Positions 22,001-34,700 of a stretch of DNA of 64,000 bases are shown piece by piece. The translations under genes and the position numbers were made by a program. Each line of letters starts with the position of its first letter. Position 1 is the first letter of the stretch. A model generated the notes under the pieces. The model ran no database searches. It saw only the letters and a list, made by a program, of their open reading frames with translations, and was not told the origin of the DNA. This DNA comes from Zonotrichia leucophrys gambelii (lineage: Eukaryota; Chordata; Aves; Passeriformes; Passerellidae). Location of the stretch: the NCBI RefSeq assembly GCF_028769735.1, contig NC_088173.1:70740463-70804462 (forward strand), in the 5' to 3' direction.

Positions 22001-25000
22001 CTGAGAGCCCTGCCAGGACCTGGGGTGGGAACAGGAACATGGACAAGTCCCTCAGAGCCCTGTAAGGATTTAGGGTGGAGATGGGGCTGTGGAACACCCT
22101 GAGAGTCCTTCCAGGACCTGGGGTGGACATGGGAACATGGACAGGTCCCTCAGAGCCCTGGGGTTGCAATGGGGCTGTGGAACATCTCTTGAGAGCCCTG
22201 CCAGGACCTGGTGTGGGAACAGGAACATGGGAAGGTCCCTCAGAACCCTGCCAGGACCTGGGGTGGCAATGGGGCTGTGGAACATCCCTTGTGAACCATA
22301 CCAGGACCTGGGGTGGGAATGGGAACATGAGAAGGTCCCTGAGAGCCCTGCCAGGACCTGTGGTGGGAATGGGGACATGGAGAGATCCCTCAGAGCCCTG
22401 GGGTGGCAGTGGGGCTGTGGAATGTCCCTTGAGAGCCCTGCCAGGACCTGGGGTGGGAACAGGGACATGGACAGATCCCCGAGAGCTCTGGTGTGGGAAC
22501 GGGGCTGTGGAACATCCCTTGAGAACCATACCAGGACCTGGGGTGGGAATGGGAACATGGGAAGGTCCCTGAGAGCCCTGCCAGGACCTGGGGTGGGAAT
22601 GGGGACATGGAGAGATCCCTGAGAGCCCTGTAAGGATTTAGGGTGGAGATGGGGCTGTGGAACACCCTGAGAGTCCTTCCAGGACCTGTGGTGGGAACAG
22701 GAACATGGGAAGGTCCCTGAGAGCCCTGCCAGGACCTGGGGTGGGAACGGGAACATGGACAGGTCCCTGAGAGCCCTGTAAGGATTTAGGGTGGAGATGG
22801 GGCTGTGGAACACCCTGAGAGTCCTTCCAGGACCTGGGGTGGGAACGGGGCTGTGGAACATCCCTTGTGAACCATACCAGGACCTGGGGTGGGAATGGGA
22901 ACATGGGAAGGTCCCTGAGAGCCCTGCCAGGACCTGGGGTGGGAATGGGGCCATGGAAGGTCCCTACCAAGAACTCAAATGGAGACAAAGCCATGGAGGA
23001 TCCCCCAGCCCTGCCAGAAATCCCTCCAGGGCCAGGACATGACCACGGGGGCTGGACACAGCTGTGGGCCTGGCATTGCAGCTGGAGAGAGGAGAGGAAC
23101 CAGAATTGCAGCTGGGAAGAGGAAAAGATCCAAGAATTGCAGCTGGGAAGAGGAAAAGAACCCAAATTGCAGCTGGAGAGAGGAGAGGAAGCAGAATTGC
23201 AGCTGGAAAGAGGAAAAGATGCAAGAATTGCAGCTGGGAAGAGGAGAGGAACCCAAATTGCAGCTGGAGAGAGGAGAGGAACCAGAATTGCAGCTGGGAA
23301 GAGGAAAAGATCCAAGAATTGAAGCTGGGAAGAGGAAAAGAACCCAAATTGCAGCTGGAGAGAGGAGAGGAAGCAGAATTGCAGCTGGGAAGAAGAGAGG
23401 AACCAGAATTGCAGCTGGAGAGAGGAAAAGAACCCAAATTGCAGCTGGGAGGAGGAGAGGAAGCAGAATTGCAGCTGGGAAGAGGAAAAGATCCAAGAAT
23501 TGCAGCTGGGAAGAGGAGAGGAAGCAGAATTGCAGCTGGAGAGAGGAGAGGAAGCAGAATTGCAGCTGGAGAGAGGAGAGGAAGCAGAATTGCAGCTGGG
23601 AAGAGGAAAAGAACCCAAATTGCAGCTGGAGAGAGGAGAGGAAGCAGAACTGCAGCTGGGAAGAGGAAAAGAACCCAAATTGCAGCTGGAGAGAGGAGAG
23701 GAACCAGAATTGCAGCTGGGAAGAGGAGAGGAACCAGAATTGCAGCTGGGAAGAGGAGAGGAAGCAGAATTGCAGCTGGGAAGAGGAAAAGATCCAAGAA
23801 TTGCAGCTGGGAAGAGGAAAAGAACCCAAATTGCAGCTGGAGAGAGGAGAGGAACCCAAATTGCAGCTGGGAGGAGAGGAAGCAGAATTGCAGCTGGGAA
23901 GAAGAGAGCAGCCAGAGAAGGTGACCCAGGCCCCACCAGCCCTCCCCACTGCCCCACACTCACTTTTCCACCTTTGATCACCTTCTTCACCGCGTCCGAG
24001 ATCATGTTGGAGTGGTATTCCAGGCTGGAAAAAGGGGGGTAAGCAGGGGGTCAGCCCCTCAGGAGCCCCCCAAAACCCCCCAAACCCCTCCCTGGGCAGC
24101 CCAGCACGTACTTGAGGTGCCGCAGCATGTTGGAGGCCGAGAGCAGCATGGCCGTGGGGTTGGCGATGTTCCTGCCCACGGCCTGGGCAAAGGGGTGCCG
24201 GGCTCCCTGTGGGGACACAGGGCACGGTGACAGGGTGGTGCCACCCTGCCAGCCTCGGGGATGGTGCCCCACCCAGGGGTGCCCATCCTTGCTCACCATC
24301 TCGAAGACGGCGTACTCGGCGCTGTAGCTCTCGCCGGGCACGACGCCCGCGCCGCCCACCAGCCCCGCCGCCAGGTTGTCCACGATGTTGCCGTACAGGT
24401 TGGGCATCACCAGCACGTCAAACTGGTACGGGTTCTGCACCAGCTGGCACGGCAATGGGGCACTGAGGCCTGGCAGCCAGCCTGGCACCCAGCCTGGCAC
24501 AGCGGGCAGAGCCCAGGGGTGCTGGGGATGGGTGAGATCCGAGGGGTCTCCAAGGCAGATCGTGCCATGCTTGGGACTGCCTGGGCACCACAGAGGGGCT
24601 GGGGAGCTTTTAGGGACTGAAGGGGAATTTTTAGGGATTTAAAGAGGAATTTTTAGGGATGTAAAGGGGAATTATTAGAGATTTAAAGGGGAATTTTTAG
24701 GGATTTAAAGGGGAATTTTTAGGGATATAAAGGGGAATTTTTAGGGATATAAAAGGGAATTGTTAGGGATTTAAACAGGAAATTTTAGGATTTAAAGGGG
24801 AATTTTTAGGGATATAAAGGGGAATTATTAGGGATTTAAAGGGGAATTTTTAGGGATTTAAAGGGGAATTTTTAGGGATATAAAGGGGAATTTTTAGGGA
24901 TATAAAGGGGAATTTTTAGGGATATAAAGGGGAATTTTTAGGGATAGAAACACATCCAGCCCCAGTGAGGCTGCAGGAACCTGGGGCAGCAGAGAGGGGA

Positions 25001-28000
25001 TTGAGGAGTTTTTAGGGATGTGAAGGGGAATTTTTAGGGATTTAAAGGGGAATTATTAGGGATATAAAGGGGAGATTTTAAGGGTGTGAAAGGGAATTTT
25101 TAGGGATAAAAAAGGGAATTTTTAGGGATTTAAAAGGGAATTTTTAGGGATATAAAGGGAGATTTTAGGGATTTAAAGGGAAATTTTTAGGGATAGAAAC
25201 ACATCCAGCCCCAGTGAGGCTGCAGGAACCTGGGGCAGCAGAGAGGGGATTGAGGAGTTTTTAGGGATGTGAAGGGGAATTATTAGGGATTTAAAGAGGA
25301 ATTTTTAGGGGTATAAAGGGGAATTTTTAGGGATATAAAGGGGAGATTTTAGGGATTTAAAGGGAAATTTTTAGGGATATAAAAGGGATTTGTTAGGGAT
25401 TTAAAGGGAAATTATTAGGGATATAAAGGGGAATTATTAGGGATTTAAAGGGGAATTTTTAGGGATATAAAGGGGAATTTTTAGGGATATAAAGGGGAAT
25501 TATTAGGGATATAAAGGGGAATTTTTAGGGATTTAAAGGGGAATTTTTAGGGATATAAAGGGGAATTTTTAGGGATATAAAGGGGAATTTTTAGGGATAT
25601 AAAGGGGAATTTTTAGGGATTTAAAGGGGAATTTTTAGGGATATAAAGGGGAATTTTTAGGGATTTAAAGGGGAATTTTTAGGGATTTAAAGAGGAATCT
25701 TTAGGGATTTAAAGGGGAATTTTAATTCCCAGGCCTGGAGGTTCCAGCTGCTCAGAGGGGGTTGGGAAGGGAGCAGGGACAGGGACAAGGGATGGGGACC
25801 CGCTCAGGGGCGTGGCCTTCCCGAGGGGGCGTGGCCATCCCGGGGGCGCGGCCTTCCCAGGGGCGTGGCCATCCCGGGGGCGTGGCCGTCCCGGGGGCGT
25901 GGCCATCCCGGGGGGCGTGGCTCACCTGCATGCAGCAGTTGTCGATGATCATGGTGTCGAACTTGATCTTGGGGTACAGCTCGGCCACCTCCTTGCAGCA
26001 CTGCAGGAACAGCCCATCGCCCAGCTTCCTGCACGGGAACACCAGCCACGGTTGGGAGATCCCAAAGGCTGCAGGATCCAGCAGGAACTGGGATCTGGGA
26101 CACCCTTTGGGGCTCCTCATGCTGCTTTTCCCCCCTCTCCCTGGTGGGAAGGGGATTTGTCCCAGGTGCTCCCATCAATGATTCCAGAGCTTGGGATTCT
26201 GCAGGAATGATGCCACAATCCTTGGGGACAGGGTTGTTATGGAATGGGAATATCTGGGCACTGATTTCTCAATAAATGTGAGAAATAAATGTGCCACCCT
26301 GCTCACTGCTGGCTGGGAGCAGAGGGAGGGAAAAACCCCAATCCCAGGGAAATCCTCATCTCCCTCACTCCAATCCTCCATGTCCAGCCTGGCCTTGGGC
26401 ACTGCCAGGGATCCACGGGTGTGTTCCTGTCCCAAAATATTCCCAGATTCCACTGCTCCAGGCAGGACCTGAGGGTGCTGAGCATGGAATCATGGAGAGA
26501 CCTTGGAGCTCATCCCATCCCACCATCCCTGGTGGATGCAGATCCATCCAGCCTGGCCTTGGGCACTGCCAGGGATCCAGGGCTTGGGAATTTTCTGGGA
26601 ATTCCATCCCAGCCAGCAATTCCTTGCCAAGATCCCAGCCCAATCTCCCCTTTCCCAGTGGGAGCCATTCCCTGGCTCCTGTCCCTCCATTCCTTGTCCC
26701 CAGTCCCTCTCCAGCTCTGGAGCCCCTCCAGGGACTCTGAGCATTCCCTGGAATTTTCCCTTCTCCAGGGGAACATTCCCAGCTCTCCCAGAGCAAAAGA
26801 GCTCCACAATCCTGGAATGGTTTGGGTTGGAAAACACCTTCAATCCCATCCATTCCCACCCCATCCATGGGCAGGGACAGCTCCCACTGTCCCAGATGGA
26901 TCCAGCCTGGCTTGGGCACTGCCAGGGATCCAGGGGCAGCCCCAGCAAATCTGGGAATTCCAGCCCAGCCAGCAATTCCTTGCCAAGATCCCAGCCCAAT
27001 CTCCCCTTTCCCAGTGGGAGCCATTCCCTGGCTCCTGTCCCTGCAGGCCTTGTCCCCAGTCCCTCTCCAGCTCTCCTGGAGCCCCTGCAGGGACTCTGAG
27101 CATTCCCTGGAATTTTCCCTTCTCCAGGGGAACATTCCCAGCTCTCCCAGACCAGAGGGGCTCCACAATTCTGGAATGGTTTGGGTGGAGAGGGACCTTG
27201 AAGTTTATTGACCCTTCCCACCATGCCAGGCTGCCTTGGACACTGCCAAGGGATGCAGGGGCAGCCAGAGCTGCTCTGGGAATCCCATCCCAGCCAGGAA
27301 TTCCATCCCAAGCCCTCACCCCAATCTTTTTGATTTCCACCTTGCAGCCTTTCCCCTCCAGCCCTGCCAGCTGAGGGGACAGGGGTGACAGTGGCACTCA
27401 CATGATGTTGGCCTTGTGCACAGCTGTGACCTTGGCCCGGCCCTTCTTGGTGGCGTAGTCGAAGGCGAACTTGGCGATGCGCTGGGACTTGGCCCTGGTG
27501 ATGATCTTGAGGCACTCGATCACGCCCTTGGCACTCTGGGGACACGGGGGTGTCACAGCCTGGCACTGCCACCCTGTCTGGGCACGGCCACCCTGTCTGG
27601 GCCTCACACCCAGCCTGGGCACGGCCACCCCAGCCTGGGCACTGCCACCCCAGCATGGGCACTGCCACCCTGCATGGGCACAGCCACGCTGGGCATGGCC
27701 ACCCTGCATGGGCAGGCCACCTGCATGGGCACGCCACCTCATGGCACTCAGGGGCACGGCCACTCTGTCTGGGCACGGCCACCTGCATGGCACGGCCACC
27801 TCAGCTGGGCATGGCCACTCTGCATGGGCACGGTCACCCCAGCATGGGCACGGCCACCCTGCATGGGCACAGCCACCCAGCATGGGCACGGCCACCCTGC
27901 ATGGGCCTCACACCCAGCCTGGGCACGGCCACCCTGCATGGGCACGGCCACCCAGCCTGGGCACGGCCATCCTGCATGGGCACGGCCACCCAGCATGGGC

Positions 28001-28684
28001 ACGGCCACCCCAGCATGGGCACACCCAGCCTGGCACGCCACCCTGCATGGGCACGCCACCTGCATGGGCCTGCACACCCAGCCTGGGCACGGCCACCCTG
28101 CATGGGCACGGCCACCCTGCATGGGCACGGCCACCCCAGCATGGGCACGGCCACCCAGCATGGGCACGGCCACCCTGCATGGGCACGGCCACCTCAGCCT
28201 GGGCACGGCCACCCTGCATGGGCACGGCCACCCAGCCTGGGCACGGCCACCCAGCCTGGGCACGGCCACCCTGCATGGGCACCTCAGCCTGGGCACGGCC
28301 ACCCTGCCGGGCACGGCCATCCAGCCTGGGCACGGCCACCCAGCCCTGGGCACGGCCACCCAGCCTGGCCGCCACCCAGCCTGGGCAGGCCACCCCTGCC
28401 CGGGCACGGCCACCCACGCCTGGGCACGGCCACCCCAGCCTGGGCACGGCCACCCCAGCATGGGCACGGCCACCCAGCCCGGGCACGGCCACCCAGCCTG
28501 GGCACGGCCACCCTGCCTGGGCACGGCCACACTGTCTGGGCACTGCCACCCTGCTTGGGCATGGTCACCCAGCCTGGGCACGGCCATCCTGCATGGGCCT
28601 CAGCCTGGGCACTGCCACCCTGCATGGGCCTCACACCCAGCCTGGGCACGGCCACCCAGCCTGCTCTGGCCTCTCTTACCTGCC

Positions 28685-28728
<44 letters not shown>

Positions 28729-31700
28729 TTATTAATATTATCAATATTATTAATCTTAATAATTTTATTATTTAATATTATATTATCTTCCCTCTCCTAT
28801 TATTATTGTTACTATTAATAATAACTATCTTCCCTTCCCTATCATTATCATTATTATTATTAATAATAATACCCCTTCCCTCTCCTTATCATGACATTCA
28901 TTATTACTATTATTATTACCATTATAATTATTATTAATTATTATTGACCACATTTATGTGTTACATGCATTGTTACATCTATTATTCTTACTCGTATCTA
29001 TATTTATTATTACTTCCTATCATTGGGATTTTTACAATTAAATATTTCTTAGCATTAAAATTTTATTCCAATTACTATATTTCTTATCATCACCATTTTG
29101 TTTCGATTATTAAATTGTTCTCATCACCATCATCATTTTGTTTCAATTACTGAATTGTTATCATCACCATCATCATTTTGTTTCAATTACTGAATTGTTA
29201 TCATCATTATAATTTTTTTCAATTATTGAATTGTTCTTATCGTTATCATAATTTTGTTTCAATTATTAAATTTTTGTAATCATCACCACTTTGTTTCAAT
29301 TACTGAATTATCATCATCATCTTGTTTCAATTATTGAGTTTTTCTCATCATCATCATCACCACTCTGATTTAATTATTGAATTACTCTCATCATCACCAT
29401 TTTGTTTTCAAATTTTTGAATTTTTCTAATCATCACCATAATTTTTTCAATTATTGATTTTCTAATCACCCATTTTGCTTCAATTACTGAATTTTTCTAA
29501 TCATCACCATTTTGTTTCAATTATTGAATTATCATCACCATTTTGTTTCAATTATTGAATTGTTCTAATCATCACCATAATTTTTTTCAATTATTGCATT
29601 ATTCTAATCATCACCATTTTGCTTCAATTACTGAATTTTTCTAATCACCAATTTTGTTTCAATTATTAAATTATTCTCATCATCACCATTTTGTTTCAAT
29701 TATTGAATTTTTCTAATCACCATAATTTCGTTTCAATTATTGAATTGTTCTAATCATCACCATAATTTTTTTCAATTATTGCATTATTCTAATCATCACC
29801 ATTTTGTTTCAATTATTGAATTATTCTCATCATCACCATTTTGTTTCAATTACTGAATTTTTATCATCATAATTTTGTTTCAATTATTGAATTTTTCTAA
29901 TCACCATAATTTCGTTTCAATTATTGAATTGTTCTCATCATCACCATTTTGTTTCAATTATTGAATTGTTCTCATCATCACTTTGTTTCAATTATGTTTC
30001 TATCATCATATCTTATTATTAATTTTTCTAATCACCATAATTTCGTTTCAATTACTGAATTGTTTCATCATCATCATTTTGTTTCAGTTATTAATTTGTT
30101 TTAATCTCAGCCCAGCTCTCCTCCCACGGGTGTCTCCACTCAGGCCAGGGTTCACGCAGGACAATCCGTGTGTCACTGTCCCCAATGTCCCCAATGTCCC
30201 CAGGGGCTGGGTGTGTTCCTGTCCCCAAAATATTCCCAAATTCCAGGCAGGACCTGAGGGTGCTGAGCAGGGAATCATGGAGAGACCTTGGAGCTCATCC
30301 CATCCCACCATCCCTGGTGGATCCAGATCCATCCAAGCCTGGCCTTGGCACTGCCAGGGATCCAGGGCTTGGGAATTTTATGGGAATTCCATCCCAGCCA
30401 GGAATTCCTTGCCAGGATCCCAGCCCAATTTCCACTTTTCTTACTTGGAGCCATTCCCTGGCTCCTGTCCCTCCATCCCTTGTCCCCAATCCCTCTCCAG
30501 CTCTCCTGGAGCCCCTGCAGGAACTCTGAGCATTCCCTGGAATTTTCCCTTCTCCAGGGGAACATTCCCAGCTCTGCCAGCCTGGCTCCAGAGCAGAGGG
30601 GCCTCTGAATGATTTGGGTGGGAATTGACCTTCAATCCCATCCCATTCCCACTATCCCCTCCATGGGCAGGGACCCCTCCCACTGTCCCAGATGGATCCA
30701 ACCCCAGTGTCCAGCCTGGCCTTGGGCACTGCCAGGGATCCAGGGGCAGCCACAGCAAATCTGGGAATTCCAGCCCAGCCAGCAATTCCTTCCAAGATCC
30801 CAGCCCAATCTCCCCTTTCCCAGTGGGAGCCATTCCCTGGCTCCTGTCCCTGCCAGGCCTTGTCCCCAGTCCCTCTCCAGCTCTCCTGGAGCCCCTGCAG
30901 GAACTCTGAGCATTCCCTGGAATTTTCCCTTCTCCAGGGGAACATTCCCAGCTCTGCCAGAGCAAAAGAGCTCCACAATCCTGGAATGGTTTGGGTTAGA
31001 AAAATCTTCAATCCCATCCATTCCCACCCCATCCACGGGCAGGGACAGCTCCCACTGTCCCAGATGGATCCAGCCTGGCTTGGGCACTGCCAGGGATCCA
31101 GCAAATCTGGGAATCCCATTCCAGGCAGGAATTCCTTGCCAAGATCCCAACCCAATTTCCACTTTTCCTACCTGGAGCCATTCCCTGGCTCCTGTCTCCT
31201 TTTTTTACAATCCCTGATCCCCATCCCTAAAACCCAACCATTCCTTTTTCCATTTTTTCCCCTTTTTTTCCCCTTTCCTCTCCTGCTCTCCTGGATCCCT
31301 TTAGGACACTCTGAGGACCCCCTGGATCCCTTTGGGGACTCTGAGGACCCCCTGGAGCCCTTTTGGGGACTCTGAGGACCCCCTGGAGCTCCTTTAGGGG
31401 GACCCCCTGGAGCCCCTTTGGGGACTCTGAGGACCCCCTGGATCCCTTTGGGGACTCTGAGGACCCCCTGGAGCCCTTTGGGGACTCTGAGGACCCCCTG
31501 GAGCCCCTTTAGGGGACTCTGAGGATTCCCTGGATCCCTTTAGGGGACTCTGAGGACCCCCTGGAGCCCCTTTAGGGGACTCTGAGGATTCCCTGGATCC
31601 CTTTAGGGGACTCTGAGGACTCCCTGGAGCCCTTTGGGGACTCTGAGGACCCCCTGGAGCCCTTTGGGGGGACCCCATGGAGCCCCTTTTGGGGACTCTG

Positions 31701-34700
31701 AGGACCCCCTGGAGCCCTTTAGGGGACTCTGGGACCCCCTGGAGCCCTTTGGGGACTCTGAGGATTCCCTGGAGCCCTTTGGGGACTCTGAGGACGCCCT
31801 GGAGCCCCTTCAAGACTCTGAGGACCCCCTGGATCCCTTTGGGGACTCTGAGGACCCCCTGGAGCCCTTTAGGGGACTCTGAGGACCCCCTGGATCCTTT
31901 AGGACTCTGAGGACCCCCTGGAGCCCTTTAGGGGACTCTGAGGACCCCCTGGATCCCTTTAGGGGACTCTGAGGATTCCCTGGAGCCCTTTGGGGACTCT
32001 GAGGACCCCCTGGAGCCCCTTTGGGGACTCTGAGGACCCCCTGGAGCCCCTTTGGGGACTCTGAGGGCTCCCTGGAGCCCTTTGGGGGGACCCCCTGGAA
32101 CCCTTTGGGGACTCAGGATCCCCTGGAGCCCTTTAGGACACTGAGGACCCCCTGGATCCCTCTGGGGACTCTGAGGACCCCCTGGAGCCCCTTTAGGACA
32201 CTCTGAGGACCCCTGGAGCCCCTTTAGGGGACTCTGAGGACCCCCTGGAGGCCCTATGGGGGGACGCCCTGGAGCCCCTTTAGGACTCTGAGGACCCCCT
32301 GGAGCCCTTTTGGGGACTCTGAGGACCCCCTGGATCCCTTTAGGGAACTCTGAGGATTCCCTGGATCCCCTTGGGGACTCTGAGGACCCCCTGGATCCCT
32401 TGGGGACTCTGAGGATTCCCTGGAGCCCCTTCAGGACTCTGAGGACCCCCTGGATCCCTTTAGGACACTCTGAGGACCCCCTGGAGCCCCTTTGGGGACT
32501 CTGAGGATTCCCTGGATCCCTTTGGGGACTCTGAGGATTCCCTGGAGCCCTTTGGGGGGACCCCCTGGATCCCTTTGGGGACTCTGAGGACCCCCTGGAT
32601 CCCTTTAGGGGACTCTGAGGACCCCCTGGAGCCCCTTTGGGGACTCTGAGGACCCCCTGGAGCCCTTTGGGGACTCTGAGGACCCCCTGGAGCTGTGCCC
32701 ACGCCAGGTGGCACTGCCAGCTGTGCCAGGCTGTGCCCATGTCCCACCTCGTGCTCCAGGGAGCTGTACTCGCCCTCGGTCTGCTCGCGGATGATCACCA
32801 GGTCCAGGTTGTTGTGCCGGGTCTGGTAACCCGAGAGGCTCTTGACGTGCACCACGTTGGCAAACAGGTCCAGCTTCCTCCTGGGGACACGGGGACACGG
32901 GGACACGGGGACAGGGGGACAAGGGGACAGGGGGACAGGGGGACATGGGGACACGGGGACATGGGGACACGGGGACACGGGGACATGGGGACACGGGGAC
33001 AGGGGGACATGGGGACACGGGGACACGGGGACAGGGGGACATGGGGACACAGGGACATGGGACAGGGGGGGACATGGGGACAGAGGGACAGGGGGGAAGA
33101 GGGGACACGGGGACATGGGGACAGGGGGACAGGGGGACATGGGGACACGGGGACATGGGGACACGGGGACATGGGGACATGGGGACACGGGGACATGGGG
33201 ACAGGGGACAGGGGGACAGGGGGACATGGGGACATGGGGACAGGGGGACATGGGGACAGGGGACACGGGGGCATGGGGACAGGGGGGACGGGGGACAGGG
33301 GGACATGGGGACAGGGACACGGGGACAGGGGGACATGGGGACAGGGGGACATGGGGACAGGGGACAAGGGGACACGGGGACAAGGGGACACGGGGACATG
33401 GGGACAGGGGACACGGGGACAAGACAAGGGGACATGGGGACATGGGGACATGGGGACACGAGGACAGGGGACATGGGGACAGGGGGACACGGGGACACGG
33501 GGACAGGGGGACACGGGGGCACAGGGACACAGGGAACAAGGGGACAAGGGGACATGGGGACACGGGGACAGGGGGACATGGGGACACTGAGGGGACATGG
33601 GGACAGGGGGACAGGGGACAGGGACATGGGGACAGGGGGACATGGGGACACGGGGACAGGGGGACATGGGGACAGGGGGACATGGGGACACGGGGACAGG
33701 GGGACACGGGGACACGGGGACACGGGGACACGGGGACACGGGGACACGGGGACAGGGGGACACGGGGACACGGGGACATGGGGACAGGGGGACATGGGGA
33801 CATGGGGACACGGGGACAGGGGGACACGGGGACAGGGGGACACGGGGACACGGGGACAGGGGGACACGGGGACAGGGTCACCGGGGCTGCTCCGGGGTCA
33901 CCGTGTCCCCTCTGAGCGCAGGGGACACAGCAGGGCCACCCCCCCTCTGCAGGACCCCAGGGTGAGCAGGGACAGCTCCTGGCCAGGGATGGTCCCTCAG
34001 GACCGATAACTCATTAATTATTAATTAACAGGGTTTTCCCAGTGATAAATTCTGGGATCCACCCCAGCATCTCCAGAATTTCCAGGGAAGCAGGATCAGT
34101 CAGCAGGGACAGCTCCTGGCCAGGGATGGTCCCTCAGGAATTTTCCCTCCCAATAACTCATTAATTAATAATGACATTAATAATAACATTAATTAATGTT
34201 TTATCCCCAGTGACTGTGCCCCTGCAAGTCCTTGGGGTCACCCCTCTCTGCAGGACCCCAGGGTGAGCAGGGACAGCTCCTGGACAGGGACGGTCCCTCA
34301 GGAGTTTGGCTTCCCAATAACTCATTAATAATTAATTAACAGGGTTTTCCCAGTGATGAGTTCTGGGATCCACCCCAGCATCTCCAGAATTTCCAGGGAA
34401 GCAGGATCAATCAGCAGGGACAGCTCTTGGCTATGGAGTTTTGCCTCCCAATTAACTCATTAATTATTAATTAACAGGGTTTGCTCAGTGATGAGTTCTG
34501 GGATCCACCCCAGCATCTCCAAAATTTCCAGGGAAGAAGGATCAATCAGGAGGGACAGCTCTTGGCCACAGAGTTTTGCCTCCCAATAACTCATTAATTA
34601 ATATTATATATTAATTAAAACCCGTCCAAGTCCTTGGGGTCACCCCTCTCTGCAGGACCCCAGGGTGAGCAGGGACAGCTCCTGGCCATGGATGTTCCCT

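Noticed and set aside
24600..25725. TTAGGG inside each unit, also in 35590-37925, looking like interstitial telomere repeats
   Set aside because: The motif is one part of 22-bp or 10/20-bp units and never occurs as a tandem hexamer run.
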